From Bacteriovorax sp037444575 (GTDB taxonomy: Bacteria > Bdellovibrionota > Bacteriovoracia > Bacteriovoracales > Bacteriovoracaceae): a DNA stretch of 64,000 nt. The position numbers and the translations under genes are program-made. The stretch lies in contig JBBIME010000004.1 of the NCBI GenBank assembly GCA_037444575.1, positions 405,077 through 469,076 on the forward strand, written 5' to 3'. The first letter of the stretch is position 1. Every line of letters starts with the position of its first letter. This document shows, one piece after another, positions 42,658 to 51,948 of the stretch. The notes below the pieces were generated by a model. That model made no database searches. It was not told the origin of the DNA and worked only from the letters and a program-made list of their open reading frames with translations.

Positions 42658-42849
42658 CTATTTGTTTAGCTGTTTGCTAAAAGTCAAAAGTCTAGCAATA
42701 TCTTTTCTAATAAGTTGCTTTCTGTGTGGCTTTTCTGCACCAGAAACAGAAGATTGGATCTTGAAAGTAAGTAATTCTTTCTTTAGCTCCAGAAGCTTCT
42801 TAGTAACTTCTTTTTGATTAAGTTTCTTTACGTCATCTAATGTGATCAT
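42658..42849 (-). CDS. rpmC: 50S ribosomal protein L29
   Basis: The 63-residue helical hairpin protein has KELLTFKIQSSVSGAEKPHR and an IRKDIARLLT segment typical of L29, which sits by the exit tunnel next to L23 where targeting factors bind. The short length and the place between rplP and rpsQ support the call. A 50-nt gap precedes it. Confidence 0.96.
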   Translation of the reverse strand: MITLDDVKKLNQKEVTKKLLELKKELLTFKIQSSVSGAEKPHRKQLIRKDIARLLTFSKQLNK

Positions 42850-42899
42850 AATAATTTTCCAAAATAATTTATCGGCTTGCGCCTTATTACATTTTTTTC

Positions 42900-43322
42900 T
42901 TAGTTAGACAAGGTTTCTTTTTTAACAATTTTAGTTTTTATAGGTAATTTATACATAGCTAGTCTTAGAGCCTCTGTACTCGTTTCCTGATCCAGTCCAG
43001 CCACTTCAAAAATAATTCTTCCTGGTCTGATAACCGCTACCCAAGTTTCTGGAGAGCCTTTACCGCCACCCATACGTACTTCTGCAGGCTTTCTTGTTAA
43101 TGACTTATCTGGAAAAACCTTAATCCACATATTTCCACCGCGTTTCATTTTTCTTGAAATCGCGATACGAGCAGCTTCAATCTGTCTATTTGTAATATAT
43201 CCACAAGCTGTAGCTTGTAGACCGTACTCACCAAGTGGGCCAAGTTTGTTACCGCGAGTAGCGGCACCCATCATTCTGCCTTTTTGTTGTTTTCTAAATC
43301 TTACTCTTTTAGGACTTAACAT
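42900..43322 (-). CDS. rplP: 50S ribosomal protein L16
   Basis: The 140-residue protein begins MLSPKRVRFRKQQKGRMMG and contains GEYGLQATACGYITNRQIEA and KPAEVRMGGGKGSPETWVAV. L16 is a late assembly protein that positions tRNA in the A and P sites. Spacing to rpsC is 36 nt; the gene order is the standard S10 operon. Confidence 0.98.
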   Translation of the reverse strand: MLSPKRVRFRKQQKGRMMGAATRGNKLGPLGEYGLQATACGYITNRQIEAARIAISRKMKRGGNMWIKVFPDKSLTRKPAEVRMGGGKGSPETWVAVIRPGRIIFEVAGLDQETSTEALRLAMYKLPIKTKIVKKETLSN

Positions 43323-43358
43323 GAGAAACCTCTATTTATTTTTATCAATTTATAAATT

Positions 43359-43985
43359 TTATTTATAAATTTCGCCCTTATAAACCCAAACCTTCACACC
43401 AATGATTCCATAAGTAGTCATTGCTTCAGCTGTATTGTAATCAATGTCAGCTCTTAATGTATGAAGAGGTACTTTTCTTTCAGCATAACCCTCAGTTCTC
43501 GCCATTTCAGCTCCACCAAGTCTTCCTGAAGTTCTAACTTTGATACCTTTAACACCTGCTCTGAAAGCAGATTGCATAACTTTTTTCATAGCTCTTCTGA
43601 AAGCAACACGCTTCTCAAGTTGTTGAGCAATGTTTTCAGCAATAAGTTTTGCATCAGCATCTGGTCTTTTAACTTCGGCAATGTTGAAAATTAAAGTTCC
43701 AGTAGTCATTTTCTTAAGATCATTTCTAATCTTTTCAATCCCTGTTCCTTTCTTTCCAATTGCGATACCAGGCTTAGCTGTATTGACTGTAACTTTTACT
43801 TGATCAGAAGTTCTAGAGATATCGATGCTTGCAACAGCAGCGCTCTTCATGTTCTTCTCAATGTATGTTCTCATTTTTAGATCTTCATGAAGAAGGTCAG
43901 CATATCTGTCCTTTGCATACCAGCTAGAATGCCAAGATTTGATATAACCTAATCTAAAACCATAAGGATGTACTTTTTGTCCCAT
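43359..43985 (-). CDS. rpsC: 30S ribosomal protein S3
   Basis: This 208-residue protein starts MGQKVHPYGFRLGYIKSWHS and has a KH domain with the GKKG loop (IAIGKKGTGIEKIRNDL). A C-terminal RTEGYAERKVPLHTLRADI follows. S3 lines the mRNA entry tunnel and has helicase activity with S4 and S5. It lies 10 nt after rplV. Confidence 0.98.
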   Translation of the reverse strand: MGQKVHPYGFRLGYIKSWHSSWYAKDRYADLLHEDLKMRTYIEKNMKSAAVASIDISRTSDQVKVTVNTAKPGIAIGKKGTGIEKIRNDLKKMTTGTLIFNIAEVKRPDADAKLIAENIAQQLEKRVAFRRAMKKVMQSAFRAGVKGIKVRTSGRLGGAEMARTEGYAERKVPLHTLRADIDYNTAEAMTTYGIIGVKVWVYKGEIYK

Positions 43986-43995
43986 TTATCCCTTC

Positions 43996-44331
43996 CTATG
44001 CTTCTTTTAAAACAACTGTAACGTGACTTGTTCTTTTTCTAATTTTATAAGCACGCCCTTGAGCTCTTGGCATGATTCTCTTTAGCATTGGCCCTTCATC
44101 TGTGAAGACAGTTCCAACAACTAGATTATCTAGATCGTACTTATTTGATTCATTGGCAATTGCTAATCCACTATTGATCAATTTTGTAAGAACGATTGCG
44201 ATTTCTTTTTTCTCGCAAAATCTTAAAATCTTAATAGCGTCAGAAGCTTTCTTGTTTCTGATTAAATCACAAACTTGTCTGATTTTTCTTGGCGCAATTC
44301 CTACATTGTTATTTTTAACTTTAATGGCCAT
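43996..44331 (-). CDS. rplV: 50S ribosomal protein L22
   Basis: The 111-residue protein shows VGIAPRKIRQVCDLIRNK and the long beta-hairpin region GPMLKRIMPRAQGRAYKIRK that reaches into the exit tunnel and affects macrolide binding and stalling peptides. No insertion or deletion is obvious in the hairpin. Ten nt separate it from rpsC. Confidence 0.98.
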   Translation of the reverse strand: MAIKVKNNNVGIAPRKIRQVCDLIRNKKASDAIKILRFCEKKEIAIVLTKLINSGLAIANESNKYDLDNLVVGTVFTDEGPMLKRIMPRAQGRAYKIRKRTSHVTVVLKEA

Positions 44332-44351
44332 AAGCCCCTCTCCAAAATTAA

Positions 44352-44636
44352 TTATTTCTTAGCAACTTTCTTATCAGCACCATGGCCGTGGAAAGTTCTT
44401 GTTAAAGCAAATTCACCAAGCTTATGGCCAATCATGTTGTCTGTTACGTAAACAGGAATAAATTTTTTCCCATTATGTACAGCAAACGTGATCCCAATAA
44501 ATTCAGGAACAACTGTTGAACGACGTGACCAAGTCTTAATAACCTTGCTAGCTTTATTTGAATCATTTGAAATCGCGATTACTTTTTTTAGCAAGTGTGT
44601 ATCAACGAAAGGTCCTTTCTTAAGCGAACGAGCCAT
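44352..44636 (-). CDS. rpsS: 30S ribosomal protein S19
   Basis: The 94-residue protein begins MARSLKKGPFVDTHLLKKV and has the block NMIGHKLGEFALTRTFHGHG. Most bacteria have Pro where this has Leu (EFAPTR), a small lineage change. S19 binds S13 in the 30S head and contacts the A-site finger. It is 17 nt after rplB. Confidence 0.98.
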   Translation of the reverse strand: MARSLKKGPFVDTHLLKKVIAISNDSNKASKVIKTWSRRSTVVPEFIGITFAVHNGKKFIPVYVTDNMIGHKLGEFALTRTFHGHGADKKVAKK

Positions 44637-44653
44637 AAAAAATTCTCCCTAAA

Positions 44654-45478
44654 TTATTTTCTTCTCTTAACGATAAATTTATCTGTTCTTTTGTTCTTAC
44701 GTGTTTTGTATCCACGTGTAGGTAATCCCCAAGGAGTAACAGGGTGTCTACCACCAGAAGTTCTACCTTCACCACCTCCCAATGGGTGATCCACAGGGTT
44801 CATAACAACCCCGCGAACAGTCGGTCTGATACCTAGCTTTCTAGAAATACCAGCTTTACCATGGTTAACTTTTTCATGGTCTAGATTTCCAACTTGTCCA
44901 ATCGTAGCTCTACAGTTACTTTTTACCTTTCTTAATTCTCCAGATGGCATTCTAAGAAGAACAACTTCGCCTTCTTTTGCCATTACCTGAACATATGAAC
45001 CCGCAGAACGAGCAATCTGCCCACCAGCACCTGGACTTAATTCAACATTGTGTACAAGAGTCCCAACCGGGATATCTGATAATAGTTTCGCGTTTCCAAC
45101 TTTAATGTCGGCTGTTGCTGATGATACAATCGTGTCACCAACTGCTAACCCCAATGGAGCTAGAATAAAACTAGTTGCACCGTCTTCATAAACAACTAAA
45201 GCAATATTACATGTACGATTTGGATCGTAACAAATTGCCTTAACTTTTGCTGGGATTTCAGTTTTATTTCTTTTGAAATCAATAATTCTGTATTTTTGTT
45301 TTACTCCTCCACCTTGGTGGCGAGTTGTAATTCTACCTGCACTGTTGCGGCCAGCTTTACTTTTTTTAATTTCTAAAAGGTTCTTAGATATTGTTACGCC
45401 TTTTGTTAGGTCGCTACTATCCATTACCTGCTTTTTTCTTAGTGTCGGAGTAATTGGTCTAAATTTTTTAATTCCCAT
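44654..45478 (-). CDS. rplB: 50S ribosomal protein L2
   Basis: The 274-residue protein includes GRITTRHQGGGVKQKYRIID and the peptidyl-transferase-proximal block MNPVDHPLGGGEGRTSGG. The conserved His of that block is needed for peptide bond formation. The C-terminus is rich in lysine and arginine. It lies 27 nt after rplW and 17 nt before rpsS. Confidence 0.98.
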   Translation of the reverse strand: MGIKKFRPITPTLRKKQVMDSSDLTKGVTISKNLLEIKKSKAGRNSAGRITTRHQGGGVKQKYRIIDFKRNKTEIPAKVKAICYDPNRTCNIALVVYEDGATSFILAPLGLAVGDTIVSSATADIKVGNAKLLSDIPVGTLVHNVELSPGAGGQIARSAGSYVQVMAKEGEVVLLRMPSGELRKVKSNCRATIGQVGNLDHEKVNHGKAGISRKLGIRPTVRGVVMNPVDHPLGGGEGRTSGGRHPVTPWGLPTRGYKTRKNKRTDKFIVKRRK

Positions 45479-45505
45479 AAAATATCCTTAAAAATTCTTT
45501 AAAAA

Positions 45506-45796
45506 CTAGATTCCTTTAAAAAACTCAATTTTTTGCCCTTGTGCTAATTGCACTAGAGCTTTCTTATAAGATGTCGTCTTCTTAACTGACTTAGAAGTTC
45601 TTTTCGTTTTTCCAGGAATGATTGCTGTTCTTATTGCCACAACCTTTACATCGTAGAAAGCTTCAATTGCATTCTTGATTTGGTTCTTATTCGCTTTGCG
45701 ATTAACAACAAACCCATAGCGATTGTGAGCATCTGAGTCAGCAGAAATTTTTTCAGTAATAAGAGGTTTTACAATTACATCATTTATTGCAGCCAT
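45506..45796 (-). CDS. rplW: 50S ribosomal protein L23
   Basis: This 96-residue protein has VIVKPLITEKIS at the start and YGFVVNRKANKNQIKNAIEA in the middle, the L23 pattern. It borders the peptide exit and docks trigger factor and the signal recognition particle. Only 2 nt separate it from rplD, which suggests coupling. Confidence 0.97.
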   Translation of the reverse strand: MAAINDVIVKPLITEKISADSDAHNRYGFVVNRKANKNQIKNAIEAFYDVKVVAIRTAIIPGKTKRTSKSVKKTTSYKKALVQLAQGQKIEFFKGI

Positions 45797-45798
45797 GA

Positions 45799-46416
45799 TT
45801 ACACCAACTTTTTAGCTAGCTTTTCAAAAGCTTGCTTTTCAATAATTAAATTTTCATATTTTACAGCTTCATAAACACTCATGTTATCTACACCTAGTGC
45901 TTTTGCTGTTTTTAAATTTTTAGATGCTCTGATAACTAAGCTTGATGAATCAGCTGTTACAATTAAAGCATTCGATAAATTTTTTGACTCCAGAAGGTTG
46001 AAAATTTCTTTCGTCTTTCCTGTTGAAACTAAAGAATCAACAATCGTTAATTTACCTGCAAGATGCTTATCAACAAGCACTGATTTAAGAGCATTAAGAA
46101 CAACTTTCTTATTAACTTTTTGTTCATATGATCTTGGTTGTGGTCCGAACACTGTCCCCCCACCAGGCATAAGAGGAGAACGGCTAGACCCTTGACGAGC
46201 ATTACCTGTTCCTTTTTGCTTGAATGGTTTTTTACCACCACCACTTACAAGTGACTTACCTTTTGTACAAGCTGTCCCTTGTCTTCTTCCTGCAAGAGTT
46301 GCTTTTACAACCTGATGAACAACTGGAACGTTAATCAAATCAGGAGTGAACTCGAAAGCGGCTTTTATTTTTTCTTTATTTTCAAATTTACTGTTTAATA
46401 CATTTAATTCTGTCAT
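45799..46416 (-). CDS. rplD: 50S ribosomal protein L4
   Basis: The 205-residue protein has the extended loop that enters the tunnel: GRRQGTACTKGKSLVSGGGK then PFKQKGTGNARQGSSRSP and GGGTVFGPQPRSY. In Escherichia coli L4 represses the S10 operon through its leader; no S10 leader was identified upstream of rpsJ here. It lies 12 nt after rplC. Confidence 0.98.
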   Translation of the reverse strand: MTELNVLNSKFENKEKIKAAFEFTPDLINVPVVHQVVKATLAGRRQGTACTKGKSLVSGGGKKPFKQKGTGNARQGSSRSPLMPGGGTVFGPQPRSYEQKVNKKVVLNALKSVLVDKHLAGKLTIVDSLVSTGKTKEIFNLLESKNLSNALIVTADSSSLVIRASKNLKTAKALGVDNMSVYEAVKYENLIIEKQAFEKLAKKLV

Positions 46417-46428
46417 TTTAGACCTGCC

Positions 46429-47082
46429 TTATTGCTTCTTAAGAGCTTTAGATATTTTAATAAATCCTTCCTTAGCTCCAGGCACTGATCCTTTAAGTAG
46501 GAGATACCCTTTTGCAGGATTTACTTCGACAACTACAATATTTTGCACTGTCTTTTTATCTGTCCCCATATGTCCTGGCATTTTTTTATTTTTGAATACG
46601 CGACCTGGAGTTGCTCTGTTACCAATTGATCCAACTCTTCTATGGAAGTGTGATCCGTGAGCTGCTGGTCCCCCGCGGAAGTTATATCTTTTCATAACCC
46701 CAGCAAAACCTTTACCTTTTGATTCACCAGTAACATCAACGTATGTTCCAGCTGCAAAGCTTTCTAGAGCTACTTCTTTTCCAAGATTAGCTGCATCTAC
46801 TGATTCTGATTTTACTTCAGAAAAGTTAGTAACATTCGCAGAAACACCTGCTTTTGCAAGAATTCCTTTGTTTGGTTTGTTTAGAAGTGATTCACGTTTT
46901 TCGCCAAATCCAACTTGATAAGCATTGTAGCCATCTTTCTCAGTTGTTTTAACTTGTGTGATTAGGTTTGGGATAATTTTTACTACTGTAACTGGAATGT
47001 GGTTTCCGTTTTCATCAAAAACTCTAGTCATTCCTGCTTTAACACCGAATACGGCATCTAAAGCGATCTTCGCATCAGACAT
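46429..47082 (-). CDS. rplC: 50S ribosomal protein L3
   Basis: The ATG at 47082, with GGAGG just upstream, is preferred over a GTG at 47094 that would include that ribosome site in the coding region. The 217-residue product has FGVKAGMTRVFDENGNHIPV and the central-loop block SHFHRRVGSIGNRATPGRVF with KKMPGHMG. L3 reaches the peptidyl transferase centre. In Escherichia coli a Gln in the GQMG motif is methylated by PrmB; here it is His, so that modification would not occur. An 84-nt gap separates it from rpsJ. Confidence 0.97.
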   Translation of the reverse strand: MSDAKIALDAVFGVKAGMTRVFDENGNHIPVTVVKIIPNLITQVKTTEKDGYNAYQVGFGEKRESLLNKPNKGILAKAGVSANVTNFSEVKSESVDAANLGKEVALESFAAGTYVDVTGESKGKGFAGVMKRYNFRGGPAAHGSHFHRRVGSIGNRATPGRVFKNKKMPGHMGTDKKTVQNIVVVEVNPAKGYLLLKGSVPGAKEGFIKISKALKKQ

Positions 47083-47166
47083 TTTTTCCTCCACAGCATC
47101 ACCCTACTCTAAGGGATGCATACATGGTTATTATTATTTTTTAGCACAAAAAGTTTAACTGTTTTA

Positions 47167-47475
47167 CTAGTACTTAATCTCTACGTCAACCCCAGATGAA
47201 AGATCAAGCTTCATTAATTGATCAATTGTCTGTTGAGTTGGTTCAATAATATCAACTAGTCTCTTATGAGTTCTCATTTCGAATTGCTCACGAGATTTTT
47301 TATCAATGTGAGGTGAACGAAGAACTGTAAATTTATTTACTTCAGTCGGTAGAGGAATTGGTCCTGCTACTCTTGCGCCAGTTTCTTTCGCTGTTTGAAC
47401 GATTTCGTTTACAGATGTGTCCAATAGCTTGTGGTCGTATGCACGCAACTTAATTCTTAGTCTTGTAGCTTTCAT
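47167..47475 (-). CDS. rpsJ: 30S ribosomal protein S10 (NusE)
   Basis: This 102-residue protein has the S10 signatures RIKLRAYDHKLLDTSVNEIV and GPIPLPTEVNKFTVLRSPHI. Besides its 30S role it joins NusB in antitermination complexes. It is the first gene of the S10 operon but here directly follows tuf after 88 nt, so it is probably read through from the str operon. No separate strong promoter was evident. Confidence 0.98.
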   Translation of the reverse strand: MKATRLRIKLRAYDHKLLDTSVNEIVQTAKETGARVAGPIPLPTEVNKFTVLRSPHIDKKSREQFEMRTHKRLVDIIEPTQQTIDQLMKLDLSSGVDVEIKY

Positions 47476-47563
47476 AATATTAGTCGGTCCTTATTTTTTG
47501 TTTTTGACTTTTTATTTTGTATGCGGCCCTTTGTCAAGGACCGCAATCTTTTTTCTTAAAAAA

Positions 47564-48754
47564 TTAATCTAGGATTTCAGCAACAGTACCAGCACCAATC
47601 GTTCTACCACCTTCACGGATAGCGAAACGAAGTGATTTTTCCATTGCTACTTTTGAGATCAACTCAACTTTAAACGTTGTGTTATCCCCTGGCATAACCA
47701 TTTCTACACCTGGGTTTAGCTCAATTGATCCTGTAACGTCTGTTGTTCTGAAGTAGAACTGTGGACGGTATCCTTTGAAGATTGGAGTATGACGTCCGCC
47801 TTCATCTTTTGTAAGGATATACACTTCCGCTTGGAACTTTGCGTGTGGTTTTACAGATCCTGGCTTAATTAAACATTGTCCACGCTCAACGTCTTCTCTC
47901 TTCGTACCACGAAGAAGTAGACCAGCGTTATCTCCCGCTTGACCTTGGTCAAGAAGTTTTCTGAACATTTCAATACCTGTTACAGTTGTTTTTTGTGGGT
48001 CACGGATACCAACGATTTCGATCTCGTCGTTAACTTTGATCACTCCACGCTCAATTCTTCCTGTTACTACCGTTCCACGTCCTGAGATCGAGAAAACGTC
48101 TTCTACTGGCATTAGGAAAGGCTTATCAACATCTCTTACTGGAGTCGGAACGTAAGCGTCTACCGCTTCCATAAGTTTTACGATTTGGTTTTCACCGATT
48201 TCTGGGTTTCTTCCTTCTACTGCTGCTAAAGCCGATCCTGTTACGAAAGGAATTTCGTCTCCTGGGAAGTTATAAGAAGAAAGTAGCTCTCTCATTTCCA
48301 TCTCAACAAGTTGAAGAAGTTCTGGATCGTCTACCATGTCTACTTTGTTAAGGAATACTACTAGAGCTGGTACACCTACCTGACGTGCAAGAAGGATGTG
48401 CTCTCTTGTTTGTGGCATTGGTCCGTCCGCTGCTGAACAAACTAGAATACCACCGTCCATCTGAGCTGCACCTGTAATCATGTTTTTTACATAGTCAGCG
48501 TGACCTGGGCAGTCTACGTGTGCATAGTGACGAGTTGCTGTTTCATATTCTACGTGTGCTGTATTGATTGTAATACCACGTGCTTTTTCTTCTGGTGCTG
48601 AATCGATGTCTGCATAAGACTTCGCTGCTCCACCATACTTCTTTGCCATTGTCATTGTGATTGCTGCTGTTAATGTCGTTTTCCCATGGTCTACGTGACC
48701 AATTGTCCCGATGTTAACGTGCGGTTTGTTACGCTCAAATTTTTCCTTAGCCAT
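47564..48754 (-). CDS. tuf: Elongation factor Tu, first copy
   Basis: This 396-residue GTPase has GHVDHGKT (19-26), the switch region DIDSAPEEKARGITIN, DCPGHADY and NKVDMVDD, and the full three-domain length. It delivers aminoacyl-tRNA to the ribosome. It sits between fusA and rpsJ. Its last 42 or so codons are identical at the DNA level to the second tuf copy at the right edge, apart from the final Asp codon and the stop. Confidence 0.98.
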   Translation of the reverse strand: MAKEKFERNKPHVNIGTIGHVDHGKTTLTAAITMTMAKKYGGAAKSYADIDSAPEEKARGITINTAHVEYETATRHYAHVDCPGHADYVKNMITGAAQMDGGILVCSAADGPMPQTREHILLARQVGVPALVVFLNKVDMVDDPELLQLVEMEMRELLSSYNFPGDEIPFVTGSALAAVEGRNPEIGENQIVKLMEAVDAYVPTPVRDVDKPFLMPVEDVFSISGRGTVVTGRIERGVIKVNDEIEIVGIRDPQKTTVTGIEMFRKLLDQGQAGDNAGLLLRGTKREDVERGQCLIKPGSVKPHAKFQAEVYILTKDEGGRHTPIFKGYRPQFYFRTTDVTGSIELNPGVEMVMPGDNTTFKVELISKVAMEKSLRFAIREGGRTIGAGTVAEILD

Positions 48755-48774
48755 TGGATAACTCCTCTAATGTT

Positions 48775-50862
48775 TTAAATATAGATCCCTTTCTTTTCTA
48801 AAGTAGATTTTGCCAATTCTATAGGCATTTCAATATAACATTTAAACTTCATAGTAAAACTTGCTCTACCCTGGGATTTTGATCTCAGGTCAGTACTGTA
48901 ACCAAAAAGTTCCGCAAGGGGAACCTCTGCGGAAATTAAATCCTTATTCTGTTTAATTCCCATAGTGATAATCTTTCCACGCTTCGAATTAATATCCGAT
49001 ATAACGTCGCCCGTATATTCTTGAGGTGTAACGACTTCTAGATCCATTACTGGCTCTAAAAGACGAACTCCTGCTTTCTTACATGCATCTCTAAATGCAG
49101 AAGAGGCTGCAATCGCATAGGCTACTTCAGTTGATTCATTTTCATTGAACTCGGCATCTAACAATGTTGCCTTGATATTTAAAAATGGATATCCAGCTAG
49201 CATACCACCTGGGGCCGTATCCATTACGGATTTTTTTATTGAATCTATAAAATTTTGTGGAATTTTTTTCGAATTAATCTCTGTAGAGAACAATACGCCA
49301 GCTTGATAATCAGCCGGCTCAACCTTCAGAGTTACCTGACCAAATTGCATCTTTCCTGCAAGATCCTTATGGAAAACACCTTCTGCTGAAGCTGTGCCCG
49401 AAATACTTTCTCGATATGAAACTTGCGGCTTGCCGACTCTAATACCTACATTGAATTCCCTTTGTAGGCGATCAGCGATAATCTCTAAATGAAGTTCGCC
49501 CATTCCATAAATAAGAAGCTGTCCAGTTTCTTGGTTTGCTCTATAAGAAAAGGAGGGATCCTCATTTTTTAACTGCTCAAGTGTGGCGAGAAGCTTTTTC
49601 TCATCAGCGGCAGTTTTTGGTTCAATGGCGACAGAAATAACTGTTTCTGGGAATTCCATTAAATCGTAAATGATTGGTTTATTTTCAGTGCAAAGAGTTT
49701 CGCCTGTTGTGGTTTCTTTTAAGCCAGCAATAGCAACAATATCTCCAGCGAATGCTGCTTGAATTTCTGTTCTTTTATCAGCGTGCATTTGGAAAATTTT
49801 ATTAACTCTTTCACGTTTCTTTTTTAGTGAGTTGTATACTTGTTGGCCGGATTCCAACTTACCAGAATAAATTCTCACGTAAGTAACACTTCCAACGAAT
49901 GGATCTGTTGCGATTTTGAAAGCTATACCGCTGAACATTTCTTCAACTTCAGGCTTTCTTGCATCAATTTTTTCAGGATCTTTTAAACTGTGCCCTTTAA
50001 TTTCTCCTCTATCGATTGGAGAAGGAAGGTAAGCAACAACAGCGTCCAACAATGGTTGCACACCTTTATTTTTAAAAGCAGATCCACAGAGAACTGGGAT
50101 AAAATTATGGGAAATAGTGGCTTTTCTCAAAGCTGTTTTAATATCTGCAACTGATGGCGTTTCGCCCATCAAGATTAAGTCCGTTAATGTATCATCGTAT
50201 TCTGAGATACTATCTAAGAGCTCGTCTCTGTACAATTGGCATTCATCAACAAGATCTTCTGGAATATCTTTAGTCTCAATTTTTGATCCCAAACTTTCTG
50301 CCGGAAAATAGATCGCTTTCATCTCAATAAGATCTACGATCCCTTGAAAGTTTTCCTCAGAGCCAATTGGCCATTGAATCGCTGCTGCCTTCTTATCCAA
50401 CTTTTCTCTAATTTCAGCGATACAGTTTTCGTAGTTGGCTCCCATTCGATCCATTTTATTAACGAAAGCAAGACGAGGGACTTTATATTTATCAGCCTGG
50501 GCCCAAACAGTTTCCGACTGAGGCTCAACACCTGAAACAGCATCAAAAACACCAATGGCCCCATCGAGAACACGAAGTGATCTCTCAACTTCTATAGTGA
50601 AGTCTACGTGTCCCGGTGTATCGATAATATTAATTACATGATCAAGCCAACGACACGTGGTCGCAGCTGAAGTGATCGTGATTCCTCTCTCTTGCTCTTG
50701 AATCATCCAGTCCATCGTCGCAGTTCCATCATGAACTTCTCCGATTTTGTGACTTTTTCCTGTGTAATAGAGGATTCTTTCGGTAGTCGTAGTTTTACCG
50801 GCATCAATGTGGGCCATGATCCCGATGTTACGAATTTTGTCTATCTGTTGCTTGGAACTCAT
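48775..50862 (-). CDS. fusA: Elongation factor G
   Basis: The 695-residue translocase GTPase has AHIDAGKTTTTERI (17-30), DTPGHVDFTIEVERSLRVLD and NKMDRMGANY, followed by domains II to V and a C-terminal region ending at LEKKGIYI. It drives translocation and, with RRF, ribosome recycling. A terminator-like hairpin (50876-50903) separates it from rpsG, and no good Shine-Dalgarno precedes its ATG. tuf follows after 20 nt. Confidence 0.98.
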   Translation of the reverse strand: MSSKQQIDKIRNIGIMAHIDAGKTTTTERILYYTGKSHKIGEVHDGTATMDWMIQEQERGITITSAATTCRWLDHVINIIDTPGHVDFTIEVERSLRVLDGAIGVFDAVSGVEPQSETVWAQADKYKVPRLAFVNKMDRMGANYENCIAEIREKLDKKAAAIQWPIGSEENFQGIVDLIEMKAIYFPAESLGSKIETKDIPEDLVDECQLYRDELLDSISEYDDTLTDLILMGETPSVADIKTALRKATISHNFIPVLCGSAFKNKGVQPLLDAVVAYLPSPIDRGEIKGHSLKDPEKIDARKPEVEEMFSGIAFKIATDPFVGSVTYVRIYSGKLESGQQVYNSLKKKRERVNKIFQMHADKRTEIQAAFAGDIVAIAGLKETTTGETLCTENKPIIYDLMEFPETVISVAIEPKTAADEKKLLATLEQLKNEDPSFSYRANQETGQLLIYGMGELHLEIIADRLQREFNVGIRVGKPQVSYRESISGTASAEGVFHKDLAGKMQFGQVTLKVEPADYQAGVLFSTEINSKKIPQNFIDSIKKSVMDTAPGGMLAGYPFLNIKATLLDAEFNENESTEVAYAIAASSAFRDACKKAGVRLLEPVMDLEVVTPQEYTGDVISDINSKRGKIITMGIKQNKDLISAEVPLAELFGYSTDLRSKSQGRASFTMKFKCYIEMPIELAKSTLEKKGIYI

Positions 50863-50875
50863 ATTTTAAAAATAA

Positions 50876-50903
50876 AAAGAGCTCCCCTTTCGGGGAGCTC
50901 TTT
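50876..50903 (-). terminator. Terminator or attenuator between rpsG and fusA
   Basis: AAAGAGCTCCCC (50876-50887) and its exact complement (50892-50903) form a 12-bp stem with a 4-nt loop, then TTATTTTT on the minus strand. It sits in the middle of the str operon, so it probably tunes the amount of fusA-tuf message relative to rpsL-rpsG rather than ending all transcription. Confidence 0.85.
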
Positions 50904-50923
50904 AATTAAAGAAAATTTAAATA

Positions 50924-51394
50924 CTACCACTTAAGGTGAGCGAAAGCTTTGTTAGCTTCAGCCATTTTGTAAACGTCTTCACGTTTCTTAACCGATCCAC
51001 CTCTGTTTTGAGAAGCATCGATAATTTCATCAGCGAGTTTTTGCATCATTGTTTTTCCGCTTCTTTCAGAAGCATAGTCTCTTAACCAACGAAGAGCTAG
51101 AGATTGACGACGAGCTGGACGAACTTCAACTGGAATTTGGTAAGTAGCTCCACCGATACGGCGAGACTTAACTTCTACAGCTGGCTTAATGTTTGATAGA
51201 GCTTTTTTGAAAACTTTTAGAGGCTCTTCACCTGTTTTCTCTTGAATTAGATCAAGAGATCCGTAGAAGATTTTTTCTGCTACAGATTTTTTACCACCAA
51301 TCATAAGAGTGTTGATAAATTTTGTGATAACTACGTCTTGAAACTTTGGATCAGGAAGAACTTCTCTGACTTCTGCTTTTCTTTTTCTACTCAT
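50924..51394 (-). CDS. rpsG: 30S ribosomal protein S7
   Basis: The ATG at 51394 is chosen because GAGGAG lies 7-8 nt before it; the longer frame begins inside that site. The 156-residue product has VREVLPDPKFQDVVITKFIN, KSRRIGGATYQIPVEVRPAR and AHLKW at the end, all S7 signatures. S7 is the assembly initiator of the 30S head. It is followed by the hairpin before fusA. Confidence 0.97.
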   Translation of the reverse strand: MSRKRKAEVREVLPDPKFQDVVITKFINTLMIGGKKSVAEKIFYGSLDLIQEKTGEEPLKVFKKALSNIKPAVEVKSRRIGGATYQIPVEVRPARRQSLALRWLRDYASERSGKTMMQKLADEIIDASQNRGGSVKKREDVYKMAEANKAFAHLKW

Positions 51395-51486
51395 TGGATA
51401 CTCCTCTTCATTCAATCTACAATAGATAGAATTACTCTCCCTAAATCACTATTTAGCAAACTAGGGAGTGTGTTATTAATATTTAC

Positions 51487-51861
51487 TTATTTCTTTGGTC
51501 TTTTTGCGCCGTACTTAGAACGAGCTTGTCTTCTTTTATCAACACCTGTCGCATCTAAAGCACCACGAATTGTATGGTAACGAACCCCTGGTAGATCTTT
51601 TACTCTTCCACCGCGGATAAGAACGATACTGTGCTCTTGAAGGTTGTGTCCTTCTCCACCAATATATGACGTTACTTCAAATCCCGAAGTAAGCTTTACT
51701 CTACATACCTTTCTCATCGCTGAGTTTGGTTTCTTAGGAGTTGTTGTATAAACTCTCACGCAAACCCCGCGTCTTTGAGGACATGATTTCAACGCTGGTG
51801 ATTTAGTTTTCGAGTATTTATCCTCGCGTCCTGTTCTGATTAACTGATTAATTGTAGGCAT
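51487..51861 (-). CDS. rpsL: 30S ribosomal protein S12
   Basis: The start at 51861 (MPTINQLIRTGR) is preferred, with AAGGAG nine nt upstream, over an in-frame upstream ATG at 51897 lying in the terminator-like region. The 124-residue protein has the decoding-centre loops TTPKKPNSAMRKVCRV and GGRVKDLPGVRYH, keeping the two lysines whose change gives streptomycin resistance elsewhere. It is the first gene of the str operon, 87 nt after rpoC. Confidence 0.97.
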   Translation of the reverse strand: MPTINQLIRTGREDKYSKTKSPALKSCPQRRGVCVRVYTTTPKKPNSAMRKVCRVKLTSGFEVTSYIGGEGHNLQEHSIVLIRGGRVKDLPGVRYHTIRGALDATGVDKRRQARSKYGAKRPKK

Positions 51862-51895
51862 TTTCCAACTGCTCCTTAACTGTCTCAACTTCTGC

Positions 51896-51938
51896 AAAAA
51901 TACTAGCTAGAATCTTTACCAAAAGATAATAGCTAGTA
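51896..51938 (-). terminator. Terminator-like hairpin between rpoC and rpsL
   Basis: TACTAGCTA (51901-51909) pairs with TAGCTAGTA (51930-51938). Inside, ATCTTT pairs with AAAGAT around an ACCA loop, and five T follow on the minus strand (51896-51900). The stem is AT-rich, so it is likely a leaky terminator that partly separates the rpoBC and str operons. Confidence 0.55.
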
Positions 51939-51948
51939 CAAGTTTTTT